Assembly: GCF_900109885.1 (NCBI RefSeq)
Contig: NZ_FOBS01000023.1
Coordinates: 1 to 39,829, forward strand
Length of the DNA: 39,829 nucleotides
Source: Syntrophus gentianae
Lineage (GTDB): Bacteria > Desulfobacterota > Syntrophia > Syntrophales > Syntrophaceae
Direction: 5' to 3'
The translations under genes and the position numbers were made by a program. Every line of letters starts with the position of its first letter. Position 1 is the first letter of the stretch. The notes under the pieces are model-generated. The model was not told where the DNA came from and did no database searches. It saw only the letters and a program-made list of their open reading frames with translations. This document shows, piece by piece, positions 25,730-33,548 of this stretch.

Positions 25730-27958
25730 ATGACGAAGAAATCCTATACTCCCATCGTCCCGGAATTAACGAAAAACGCCACGACGGTTCTGGAAAGACG
25801 CTACCTGAAACGCGACAAGGAGGGTAAGGTTCTGGAGACCCCGAGCCAGATGTTTCGGCGGGTGGCGGAAACCATTGCAGAGGCTGACAGGAAATTCAGC
25901 AAGAAGAACGGGGTTGCAAAGCTGGCAGAGGAATTCTATTCGATGATGACCTCCCTTGAATTTCTGCCCAATTCTCCGACGCTGATGAATGCCGGACGTG
26001 AACTGGGACAGTTGTCAGCCTGTTTTGTCCTGCCCGTGGGCGATTCCATGGAAGAAATCTTCGACGCGGTGAAATACACCGCGTTGATCCACAAATCCGG
26101 AGGCGGTACCGGCTTTTCCTTTTCCCGGCTGCGTCCCGCCAACGATGTGGTTCTAACCACGACCGGCATTTCCAGCGGCCCCATCTCCTTCATGCGCGTC
26201 TTCGACATCGCCACGGAAACGATCAAACAGGGCGGCACCCGCCGCGGCGCAAACATGGGCATCCTTCATGTCGACCATCCCGACATCATGAACTTCATCA
26301 TGTGCAAGGCCGATAAAAAGCAGCTCAACAATTTCAACATCTCCGTGGGGCTTACGGAAGCGTTCATGAAGGCCGTGGAGAAAGACGAAAATTATGAATT
26401 GATCAATCCCCGGGACGGACAGGTGTCCGGAACCCTCAACGCGCGCAAGGTTTACAACCGGATTGTCGCGCAGGCCTGGGAAAACGGCGAACCGGGCATC
26501 GTGTTTATAGACCGGCTCAACCGCGACAACCCTACGCCTCATGTCGGAAAGATCGAATCCACAAATCCCTGCGGAGAACAGCCTCTCCTGCCTTATGAAT
26601 CCTGTAATCTGGGCTCGATCAATCTGTCCCGGATGGTCAGGGACGGAAACATCGACTGGGAACGGCTGCAGAAGATCGTTCATCTGTCCGTGCATTTTCT
26701 GGACAATGTTGTGGAAGCCAATCGCTACCCCCTTCCCCAGATTGCCGAGATGACCCTTGCCAACCGCAAAATCGGACTCGGTGTCATGGGCTGGGCGGAT
26801 ATGTTGATCCTGCTCGGCGTTCCCTACAATTCCGAGGAAGCCATCGAACTGGCGGGAAAAGTCATGGGATTCATCAATCAGGAGGGGCACGCGGCCTCGC
26901 AGAAATTAGCCAAAGTTCGTGGCGCCTTCCCGAACTTCAGGGGCTCCATCTATGACAAAGGGAGCGAGCCGCCGATGCGCAACGCAACCGTCACGACCAT
27001 CGCACCGACCGGCACCATTTCGATCATTGCCAACGCCTCTTCCGGGGTGGAGCCGCTTTTTGCCGTCTCTTACGTCCGGCAGGTCATGGACAACGACATT
27101 CTGGTGGAAGTGCATCCCTATTTTGAAGCCGCCGCCAGACAGAGAGGCTTTTATTCGCCCGAATTGATGCAGCGCATCGCGGAAGAGGGAACCCTTCACG
27201 ACATCGATGAAGTGCCGGAAGACCTTCGCAATCTTTTCGTCACGGCACACGACATATCACCGGAAGTGCATATCCGCATGCAGTCCGCCTTTCAGAAATA
27301 CACCGACAATGCGGTGAGCAAGACGGTCAATTTTGCCAATGAGGCAACCCTTCAGGATGTCGCCCAGGTCTATGAACTGGCCTATAAGCTGGACTGCAAG
27401 GGCGTGACCATTTACCGCGACGGCTCTCGCGATCAACAGGTCTTGAGCAAAGGGAAAAAAGAGGAGCCGGTTTCGCCCGCGGTTCCGGAGCATGAAAAAA
27501 CAACCACCAAACGCGAGCGGCCCAAGGTACTCAAAGGCTGGACCTACCAGATGCAGACCGGCTGCGGCCCCCTCTACATCACCGTTAATGAGGACAGCAC
27601 CGGTCTCTTCGAGCTTTTCACCACCATGGGCAAGGCGGGCGGCTGCGCCGCCTCCCAGAGCGAGGCCATCGGGCGGATGGTGTCGCTGGCCTGGCGCAGC
27701 GGAGTTCAGGCACGGCAGGTTATCCGACAGCTTCAGGGCATTTCCTGCCATTCGCCATCAGGCTTTGGCGAAAACAAAATTCTGTCCTGCGCCGATGCCG
27801 TGGCCAAGGCGATTCAATCCCATCTGGCGGCCAACGGCGGCAAAGTGCAGGAAAAGCGCTTCTTTCTCAAAGGCGCTTGCCCGGAGTGCGGTGGCATCGT
27901 CGAGCACGAGGGCGGCTGTGCGGTATGCCACGTCTGCGGCTACAGTGAATGTGCGTAA
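25730..27958 (+). CDS. nrdJ: Adenosylcobalamin-dependent ribonucleotide reductase (class II)
   Basis: 742 aa from ATG 25730 (AAGGAG 10 nt upstream); the frame opens earlier, but that part overlaps the promoter. It reduces ribonucleotides to deoxyribonucleotides with a B12-derived radical and needs no oxygen. Cys281 in TNPCGEQ is the likely thiyl-radical residue with Asn279 and Glu283 beside it; Cys98 (SACFVLPVGD) and Cys292 (YESCNLGSIN) are the expected redox pair. The 11-residue step from Cys281 to Cys292 equals that in the Thermotoga enzyme. A C-terminal TSCPD-like domain (about 590-690) precedes a tail with a CPECGG...CAVCHVCG zinc-ribbon-like Cys cluster. An anaerobe's dNTP supply is the obvious role. 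Confidence 0.95.
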   Translation: MTKKSYTPIVPELTKNATTVLERRYLKRDKEGKVLETPSQMFRRVAETIAEADRKFSKKNGVAKLAEEFYSMMTSLEFLPNSPTLMNAGRELGQLSACFVLPVGDSMEEIFDAVKYTALIHKSGGGTGFSFSRLRPANDVVLTTTGISSGPISFMRVFDIATETIKQGGTRRGANMGILHVDHPDIMNFIMCKADKKQLNNFNISVGLTEAFMKAVEKDENYELINPRDGQVSGTLNARKVYNRIVAQAWENGEPGIVFIDRLNRDNPTPHVGKIESTNPCGEQPLLPYESCNLGSINLSRMVRDGNIDWERLQKIVHLSVHFLDNVVEANRYPLPQIAEMTLANRKIGLGVMGWADMLILLGVPYNSEEAIELAGKVMGFINQEGHAASQKLAKVRGAFPNFRGSIYDKGSEPPMRNATVTTIAPTGTISIIANASSGVEPLFAVSYVRQVMDNDILVEVHPYFEAAARQRGFYSPELMQRIAEEGTLHDIDEVPEDLRNLFVTAHDISPEVHIRMQSAFQKYTDNAVSKTVNFANEATLQDVAQVYELAYKLDCKGVTIYRDGSRDQQVLSKGKKEEPVSPAVPEHEKTTTKRERPKVLKGWTYQMQTGCGPLYITVNEDSTGLFELFTTMGKAGGCAASQSEAIGRMVSLAWRSGVQARQVIRQLQGISCHSPSGFGENKILSCADAVAKAIQSHLAANGGKVQEKRFFLKGACPECGGIVEHEGGCAVCHVCGYSECA

Positions 27959-28019
27959 GAACTTGTCTGAAGTCAGGGGGAAAACCGTTTTATCATCCGG
28001 AGAAAAGGGGGAAGCGGAT

Positions 28020-28472
28020 ATGAAAATCAAAAAAATGGATCATTTCTGTATTGCGGTGAAGGATCTCGATGCGGCCAGGAAGGTATGGGAACCTATATTG
28101 GGCAAAGAACCGGACGACACCTATGTGGATGAACCGGAGAAAATCCGCGTCGCCCGCTACTGGCTTGGCGGGGTGGGATTTGAACTGATGGAATCCACGG
28201 CCCCCGACGGCCCCGTGGCTCAGTGGATCGAGAAGCATGGGGAAGGAATCATGCTGATCGGCCTCAATGTGGAAAGCACACGGGAAGCCATTGCCGAGCT
28301 CGAGGCAAAAGGATACCCCTTTGTTGCCCCCCCCTCTCCGATTGCCGATGACATTACCGGAAAAGCCAGACCTTTCCGCGATTGCGAGTTTGCGCTGATG
28401 CATCCCCGGAAAACAAACGGCGTCATGGTTGAACTGATCGATTATAAATGGAAGGAACTCGAGTCCTTATAA
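28020..28472 (+). CDS. VOC-superfamily protein, methylmalonyl-CoA epimerase-like
   Basis: 150 aa from ATG 28020 (AGGGGGAAG upstream), 61 nt after nrdJ. It has the two-module VOC fold seen in methylmalonyl-CoA epimerases: MDHFCIAVKDLDAARKVWEP at the start, GVGFELMESTAPDGPVAQWI in the middle and GVMVELIDYKW at the end. The first metal His (DHFCIAV), the middle Glu (FELMES) and the final Glu (MVELI) are present. The second His of the usual GxHHIAxxV motif is missing: here the sequence is GEGIMLIGLNV. The protein may therefore use another ligand, have changed substrate, or be inactive as an epimerase. Product call is at family level only. Confidence 0.75.
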   Translation: MKIKKMDHFCIAVKDLDAARKVWEPILGKEPDDTYVDEPEKIRVARYWLGGVGFELMESTAPDGPVAQWIEKHGEGIMLIGLNVESTREAIAELEAKGYPFVAPPSPIADDITGKARPFRDCEFALMHPRKTNGVMVELIDYKWKELESL

Positions 28473-28477
28473 TCAGC

Positions 28478-28900
28478 TCATTCGCCGATAATCTTTACCA
28501 GTACCCGTTTCTCCCTGAGGCCGTCAAACTCGCCGTAAAAGATCTGTTCATACGGGCCGAGATCCAGGATCCCGTTCGTAATGGCAACCATGACCTCTCT
28601 TCCCATGACCTGCCTTTTCAAATGGGCGTCCCCGTTGGTTCCTCCCGTTTCGTTATGCCGATATTGTGTAATCGGTTCGTGGGGAGCCAGCCTCTCCAGC
28701 CACAGGGCAAAATCCTGAAGAAGGCCCCTTTCATCGCCATTGATGAAGACGGAGGCGGTGATATGCTTGGCGTTAACCAGGACGAACCCTTCTTTGATCT
28801 GACTTTCATCCACGCATTGTACAATCTGTTCCGTAATATTTAAAAAGCCCACTCTGCTCGGAATTTCAATCCACAACTCTTTTCGAAAGGATTTCATCAT
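28478..28900 (-). CDS. YjbQ family protein (UPF0047, secondary thiamine-phosphate synthase-like)
   Basis: 140 aa, full length for the family. It carries the conserved blocks [42 protein letters not shown] and [26 protein letters not shown]. YjbQ proteins have weak thiamine-phosphate synthase activity; the physiological role is unsettled. Two adjacent ATG codons (28900 and 28897) follow GAGGTGAA; either could be used. It converges with the VOC gene, with only 5 nt between the stops, and no terminator lies between them. Confidence 0.92.
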   Translation of the reverse strand: MMKSFRKELWIEIPSRVGFLNITEQIVQCVDESQIKEGFVLVNAKHITASVFINGDERGLLQDFALWLERLAPHEPITQYRHNETGGTNGDAHLKRQVMGREVMVAITNGILDLGPYEQIFYGEFDGLREKRVLVKIIGE

Positions 28901-28921
28901 TTCACCTCATCCTTCAATAAA

Positions 28922-28964
28922 AAACTAAACCACCACAAGCATTAAGCCGGTGGTGGTTTAGTTT
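28922..28964 (-). terminator. Rho-independent terminator after the PEP-CTERM-like gene
   Basis: A 15-bp perfect stem (AAACTAAACCACCAC and its complement) with a 13-nt loop. On the minus strand it runs into TTTAGTTTTTTATTG, a clear U-tract. It separates the gene at 29050-29637 from yjbQ. Confidence 0.85.
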
Positions 28965-29012
28965 CCTCTATACAGCCCTTCCAGGCTGTACGATCCCTTT
29001 CTGCAATAAGAG

Positions 29013-29027
29013 AAGACTGCGGGCAAT
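29013..29027 (+). repeat. 15-bp inverted repeat, copy downstream of the PEP-CTERM-like gene
   Basis: AAGACTGCGGGCAAT, 22 nt beyond the stop codon of the gene at 29050-29637. Its exact reverse complement lies in the gene's leader at 29684-29698. Confidence 0.8.
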
Positions 29028-29049
29028 TCCTTCCCTAGGCTGCATGGGA

Positions 29050-29637
29050 CTATTTGTTGGTTCTTCTTCTAACAAACCCCAGGCCCAGAAGGCCGCTGCC
29101 GAGCAGAAAAATGGCAGGAGGAATGGGAACAGCCGACATGGCAGAGTCAACCAGGAAATAGGTTTCCTGAATGCCTGAACCACCCGCATCCTGCAGTCTA
29201 ACCCCATTGAAGCTTCCGTCAGCAACAAAACCAACAAACTGACCCTCATTGGTATTGGCAATAGACGTGACGAAGGTGTTATTATCATCAATGTACATAT
29301 CGATTCCTGTTCCAGCGCCTCCCGGATTCTTCAGATCAAACCAGCCGCCCCAAGCCGTCATTCCCTGCGACAGATTGAAAACCTGATAGCTCGGCACATC
29401 TTGATCGACGATGTTCTCGTAGACACCGTAATGAATGGCTCCCGTATAACCTGTTTCGGTAATGCTGAGGCCGGGTTCTAAAGTCGCATCATCAAAATTC
29501 TCCACTACGAGTGTCGAAAGGTTGATGGCATTCAGCCAGCTGACGTAATTGGTATACACCGTAACGTTGTAGGCTTGCGCTCCTGCTGCAAAACTCATCA
29601 CGAGCAGGAACATAAAAATTGAAGCAATCTTTTTCAT
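29050..29637 (-). CDS. Secreted protein with PEP-CTERM-like sorting signal
   Basis: 195 aa from ATG 29637, with AGGAG 8 nt upstream; that site lies inside the longer frame starting at 29685. The signal peptide MKKIASIFMFLLVMSFAAGAQA is cleaved before YNVT. The C-terminus is tripartite: VPIPP, a hydrophobic AIFLLGSGLLGLGF helix, and a basic RRRTNK tail. This is the VPxPxxxxLLGSGLLGL variant of the PEP-CTERM signal recognised by exosortase systems, which export proteins with exopolysaccharide. The region between is Asn/Asp/Gly-rich beta sequence without a recognised catalytic motif. No exosortase or polysaccharide gene is in the window. It has its own promoter and terminator, so it is monocistronic. 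Confidence 0.85.
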   Translation of the reverse strand: MKKIASIFMFLLVMSFAAGAQAYNVTVYTNYVSWLNAINLSTLVVENFDDATLEPGLSITETGYTGAIHYGVYENIVDQDVPSYQVFNLSQGMTAWGGWFDLKNPGGAGTGIDMYIDDNNTFVTSIANTNEGQFVGFVADGSFNGVRLQDAGGSGIQETYFLVDSAMSAVPIPPAIFLLGSGLLGLGFVRRRTNK

Positions 29638-29683
29638 CTTCTCATCTCCTTTATTGTTGGAGTTGTTATTCCACTGCTTTTTC

Positions 29684-29698
29684 ATTGCCCGCAGTCTT
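29684..29698 (-). repeat. 15-bp inverted repeat, leader copy
   Basis: On the minus strand this reads AAGACTGCGGGCAAT, the same word found on the plus strand at 29013-29027. It lies about 47 nt before the start codon, inside the predicted 5' leader. Confidence 0.8.
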
Positions 29699-29855
29699 TC
29701 CCTGTTTTAATAATTTCAGAATCTCCCTTCCTTCCGGTTTTATTCTTCCAGAACCTTTTCCTGCCGGCCATAATGAAGATCACCTCCGGGAAGCTGACAC
29801 TATTGTCGATTCTGATACAGATCACATTCCTATGTTTTCAAAGATCCGATGGTGA

Positions 29856-29884
29856 ATAATACGAATTGGCCCCTCAAAAATCAA
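29856..29884 (-). promoter_or_regulatory. Promoter of the PEP-CTERM-like gene
   Basis: Minus strand TTGATT (29879-29884), 17-nt spacer, TATTAT (29856-29861). It predicts a start near 29849 and a 5' leader of about 210 nt. Confidence 0.6.
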
Positions 29885-29927
29885 TACCGGAAAAGCCTTA
29901 TTTTTTTCTAAGATTAAGCGGTAATTT

Positions 29928-29955
29928 CGACTTCCATAATATCTTATGGAAGTCG
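29928..29955. repeat. Perfect 12-bp palindrome with 4-nt loop
   Basis: CGACTTCCATAA, TATC, TTATGGAAGTCG. It lies about 45 bp upstream of the promoter at 29856-29884 and about 105 bp beyond the GNAT stop. Neither side has a U-tract, so an operator or a transcript-end structure is more likely than an intrinsic terminator. Confidence 0.7.
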
Positions 29956-30060
29956 TGATATATGATGGATTGTTGAGTGGTACGAAAAAACACAGACTTG
30001 CCGGACACGAGGATGCTTTTGAGCGGCTCCCGTTATTCTGAGCCAAAGGTCAACGAGCGG

Positions 30061-31086
30061 CTATGCACCGGTTCTTTTCCAGTCCTTCTTGACCACCTCC
30101 AGCAATTCCTTTGAAAAATTGCTGAAAAGCTGGATGGATTCAAAATAGGGAGGGCAGAGGAGCTTCTGCATCAGGAACCCGTCCCCGTCGAACCAGCGCG
30201 GCAAAGCCCCGCCGAAAAAATACCCCATCATTCGCAGTTCTTTGACCGCTTCGCCGACCCAGGGCTGAGTGAGATCGACCCAGACCTGAATAACCAAGGC
30301 TTTCCGGGAGATGGCCTCCTTCTCGATGCCGGAAAAAAATTCTCCGAAATCCGCTCCGACCTCCGGCACGGCAATGCGTGCCACCTGCGCGAAATCGAAG
30401 ATGGAGAGTTCGGCCCTCGACCTGCGATCGCCGGGCACTTTGGCAGCGGAGACGGCGATATCCCGAGTATCGTCAAGGCGCCCATAAAGCGTCCGAATCT
30501 CCCGCTCATAAGGGGCCGGCAGGTAAATCCGGTGCGGCTTCGGCTGATAACAGCGGAACACCCCCAGGGTCGCCACCCGTCCCGTCGCACTTTTTTCCTT
30601 GTCATACGCGGCAGCCGGCATGAGGGATACCTCAATTGCCGTTTCCACATGCCTGTATTTCTCGACTGTTTTTTGCATGAACAGATGATTGCAGACGGCC
30701 TCGCCAAACACTTCCTCGATGTTTTTTCTCTCCGGGATAAAGGTATCGTAGAGATAGCCCAGCAGTTTCATGTTGACCCCCAGGTTCCGGTAGCCGCCGT
30801 CCACGAGCCCGACACCGGCCTCATAGATATACGGACCGGGTGCTGAGCGGTACAGATGCTCCACACCGATCACTCTGTCGTCCATCGTCCGCGCCACAAT
30901 GGAATAATAGCGGCCTTCCTCATTCGCTTGAACAATGGCCTGGGAATCATAGAAGAGCCGGATGGGATAATGCTCGCCATAGACGGTATGAAAAAGATCA
31001 ACGATTCCTTCCGCGTCTTCGTTGCGGAAAGGCGATATCGTAAAGCTTTTTTCCGCTGTTTTCTCCTCTTTCGTCTCTTTTGCCAT
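30061..31086 (-). CDS. GNAT-family acetyltransferase-like protein with extra C-terminal domain
   Basis: 341 aa. Residues about 16-170 look like a GNAT fold: FTISPFRNEDAEGIVDLFHT, a strand YYSIVARTMDDRVIGVEHLY, and VGLVDGGYRNLGVNMKLLGY as the acetyl-CoA loop region. Residues about 175-341 are a second domain homologous to the C-terminal part of the protein at 33532-34848, with shared blocks such as GVFRCYQPKPH against FFFRHLHEDPGF and MGYFFGGALPRWFDGDGFLMQ against RFLPGILLPFAGHSDLLIFQ. It lacks the N-terminal GHKL-like domain of that protein. GAAGGAG lies 6 nt before ATG 31086. It is last in a four-gene operon, 142 nt after the MFS gene. The substrate is unknown. Confidence 0.75.
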   Translation of the reverse strand: MAKETKEEKTAEKSFTISPFRNEDAEGIVDLFHTVYGEHYPIRLFYDSQAIVQANEEGRYYSIVARTMDDRVIGVEHLYRSAPGPYIYEAGVGLVDGGYRNLGVNMKLLGYLYDTFIPERKNIEEVFGEAVCNHLFMQKTVEKYRHVETAIEVSLMPAAAYDKEKSATGRVATLGVFRCYQPKPHRIYLPAPYEREIRTLYGRLDDTRDIAVSAAKVPGDRRSRAELSIFDFAQVARIAVPEVGADFGEFFSGIEKEAISRKALVIQVWVDLTQPWVGEAVKELRMMGYFFGGALPRWFDGDGFLMQKLLCPPYFESIQLFSNFSKELLEVVKKDWKRTGA

Positions 31087-31228
31087 TCTGTACTCCTTCA
31101 GTTAGATTCAAGTTGTTGCCATTGCCGCCATTATCTGCGCACATCAAAGCATCACTTCATCGGCTCTGTCCTCTTCTCATCGACGCACATACTTTGCGCT
31201 TCTGCATCGCCTCTGCCTCGAAGCCATG

Positions 31229-32422
31229 TTACTCTCTTTGAACTGAACTTGGAATTGCGACCATTAACGCCGCGGCTGCCCCGGCAATCTGGAGAAAAGC
31301 GCAGACGGAGTAGAGGGCCGGGTAGCCCCAATGTACCAGGACGGCGCCTCCGGCCAGAGGTCCCAGGAAAAAACCGCCCTGAAACATGACCATGGAAAGA
31401 TTGGTATTCAGGGCCTTGAACCTCGGCGCCGAGACATCAAATACCAGGCCGCTCAAGACGGGCAACGCTACGCCCCAACCAAGCCCCATGTAAAGGCCGA
31501 GAAGGCTGAAAGGAATATCGCCGCGAAAACAGAGAATTGCCGGATAACCCAGTCCCAGCCATACCATGGAAAAGGCGAGCAGTTTTCTCTTGTCCATGCG
31601 GTCGAAGAAAGACCCCGCAAAGAGCCGAACGCCGATTTCCGTGAACGTGGAGAGGGTGAAGAACCATCCGGGATTCGAGATGCCGATCCCTCTGCCGTAG
31701 TCTTTCAGGAAATAAAAGACCGGGGTGAAGGTCGTCCAGATCAGCAGAGAAAGAAGCAGCACGAGGATGACGGATGGGTCCCTCAGGTTCTCCCAGAGAT
31801 CGGAGGAATGGAACTTCCCTGTTGACGCACCGGTATCCCCTTCCGGTTTTTTGATGACGGGAAGCAGGGGGAAAACCAGGAGAAAAAGAAGGGAAGAAAG
31901 TTCCAGAACCCTTGAAAAGCCGCCCGCCCAGCGGGTCAGCGGTTCCAGCAGCGGAGGGACGACGGCATAGGGAAACAGCGTCATGACGGAGATAAGGCCG
32001 AAGGCCTGGGCGCTCCGGTCCTTCGGAATGCAGGCCACGATCCGGCTTGTGAGGGCGGTGACCATCACCACGTAAACCGCCCCGTGAATCCCCCGCACGA
32101 GGGCCATGTTCCAGGCATCTCTTGCAGGACCGTAGAGGAACATCACCGGAACAAGCCCGGCAGAACTCACGGCCAGCCAAAAGCGGGCGTTTGCCGGCGT
32201 AAAGAATGGGCTGATCACGGGCCTGAGGGCCAGCACCACCAGAGAAAAGAAGGCGATCAAAATGCCGTGCCAGCCGGGCGCGATCGGAAGGGCGGCCAGG
32301 TGCTTGTGGAACTCGAAGAATACGGCCACATTGCAGTAGGAGATGAACAGAACGGCGTTCAGGACGAGAAATTCAGGCGTAAGAATCTTGCCCGGATTTT
32401 TTAGCTCGCCCACGGCTGACAT
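31229..32422 (-). CDS. MFS transporter
   Basis: 397 aa with about 11-12 hydrophobic segments in two halves split by a charged loop near residue 195-215 (IKKPEGDTGASTGK). The second half has the MFS loop motif FAGSFFDRMDKRKLLA, related to GxxxDRxxRR. There is no signal peptide; it is an inner-membrane permease, probably an exporter or importer of a small solute. It starts 16 nt after the aminotransferase stop in the same operon, so the solute may be the substrate or product of that enzyme. No drug-resistance-specific motif is evident. Confidence 0.88.
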   Translation of the reverse strand: MSAVGELKNPGKILTPEFLVLNAVLFISYCNVAVFFEFHKHLAALPIAPGWHGILIAFFSLVVLALRPVISPFFTPANARFWLAVSSAGLVPVMFLYGPARDAWNMALVRGIHGAVYVVMVTALTSRIVACIPKDRSAQAFGLISVMTLFPYAVVPPLLEPLTRWAGGFSRVLELSSLLFLLVFPLLPVIKKPEGDTGASTGKFHSSDLWENLRDPSVILVLLLSLLIWTTFTPVFYFLKDYGRGIGISNPGWFFTLSTFTEIGVRLFAGSFFDRMDKRKLLAFSMVWLGLGYPAILCFRGDIPFSLLGLYMGLGWGVALPVLSGLVFDVSAPRFKALNTNLSMVMFQGGFFLGPLAGGAVLVHWGYPALYSVCAFLQIAGAAAALMVAIPSSVQRE

Positions 32423-32438
32423 CCCTCGAATCCTTCCT

Positions 32439-33548
32439 CTATCCCTTCAGGATTTTCTTCAGTGCGCCCACAAAGGCCTCCATCGCCTCCCTCTGCGCCA
32501 GCGTTACCCGGATGTGGTCCGGATAGCGGAATCCCGTCATGGGCCGGATCATGATTCCTTCCCGCATCAGTTTGCGGTAGGCCAGCGTGTCGCTGCCGGG
32601 CAGTTTTGCGATGAGGTAATTGCCTTCATTGGCGATCAGGGGCAAACCCAGCCCCGTAAGCTCTTTCCGAAGAAACTCCCTGCTTTCTTTCACCAGAGTG
32701 CTGGTTTTCCCGATGTGCCCCGATTCGTCCTTCAGCGCCGCGAGGGCGGCCTCCTGGGCCAGGCTGTTGACGGAGTAGACCACGCAGGTGCGGCGGATCA
32801 TATCGACGACACTCAAATCCCCGACGAGGTATCCGATCCGCAACGCCGCCAGCCCGTACATCTTGGAGAAGGTGCGGAAGACAACGAGGTTCGGATAGTC
32901 TTTCAACAGGGAAATACCATCCGGGTAATCCTCCGCTTCCACGAATTCGAAGTAGGCTTCATCGACGACGACGATCTGCCTGCCCCGGACTTCCTCCAGA
33001 ACGGCAATCAATCTGTCCCTGGACCAGTATGTCCCCGTCGGATTGTTGGGATTGCAGACAAAAAGGATCTTAGTGTCCCTGTCGATGGCCCGGAGCATTG
33101 CCCCATCGTCGAAGCCCTCATCTCTCAGCGGGATGACCTTCGCCTCGATCCCGGAGAAGGTGGCCACCCACTCGTAGACGGCGAAGGTCTTGTCCGCGGT
33201 AATGATGTTGTCGCCCTTCTCGCAGAAGGCCTTGATAACGAAGGTGATGACTTCATTGGCGCCGTTGCCGACGAGGATCTGGTCGGGATCGATCCCGTGA
33301 AGAGACGCGATTTCTCGACGGAGATAGTAGGAATCGCCGCTGGGATAGACGGCCCCTTTTGAAGGCGGGAACGATTTGAGGACCTCCTGGGCGCCGGGTG
33401 GCGGACCGAGGGGATTTTCGTTGTTGTTCAGCCGAAAAAGCCGCTTGCACCCGTAGAGCTTCATCAGCTCCGGATCGGGTTTACTGGGGATATAAGGCTC
33501 GAATTCCCGGACATAGCCGGGAACGAGAAGGTCAAGATTCAAAGGCAT
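32439..33548 (-). CDS. PLP-dependent aminotransferase, histidinol-phosphate aminotransferase (HisC) type
   Basis: 369 aa, normal HisC size. The family motifs are RLNNNENPLGPPPGA, the cofactor-binding CNPNNPTGTYW, VVVDEAYFEFVE, and FRTFSKMYGLAALRIGYLVG with the Schiff-base Lys. The C-terminal GIMIRPMTGFRYPDHIRVTLA contributes a substrate-carboxylate Arg. HisC-type enzymes use glutamate and histidinol phosphate, aromatic or related amino acids. No other his gene is nearby, and the partners are an MFS permease and GNAT proteins, so a role outside core histidine synthesis is likely. It overlaps the upstream gene by 17 nt. Confidence 0.9.
   Translation of the reverse strand: MPLNLDLLVPGYVREFEPYIPSKPDPELMKLYGCKRLFRLNNNENPLGPPPGAQEVLKSFPPSKGAVYPSGDSYYLRREIASLHGIDPDQILVGNGANEVITFVIKAFCEKGDNIITADKTFAVYEWVATFSGIEAKVIPLRDEGFDDGAMLRAIDRDTKILFVCNPNNPTGTYWSRDRLIAVLEEVRGRQIVVVDEAYFEFVEAEDYPDGISLLKDYPNLVVFRTFSKMYGLAALRIGYLVGDLSVVDMIRRTCVVYSVNSLAQEAALAALKDESGHIGKTSTLVKESREFLRKELTGLGLPLIANEGNYLIAKLPGSDTLAYRKLMREGIMIRPMTGFRYPDHIRVTLAQREAMEAFVGALKKILKG

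Larger units (their letters stand above)
29638..30060. other. 423-nt intergenic region with long leader and palindrome
   Basis: It holds, from right to left on the minus strand, about 105 nt after the GNAT stop with no recognised element, a perfect 12-bp palindrome, a good promoter, and a leader of roughly 210 nt with one arm of a 15-bp inverted repeat. I compared the leader by eye with the c-di-GMP-I (GEMM) riboswitch pattern and saw no match. Short frames here lack ribosome sites. Confidence 0.6.

Noticed and set aside
27492-28019. Upstream extension of the VOC protein frame
   Set aside because: It runs inside nrdJ in another frame; family similarity begins at ATG 28020.
29822-30046. 74-codon minus-strand open frame
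   Set aside because: It spans the palindrome and promoter, lacks a ribosome site and has no recognisable domain.
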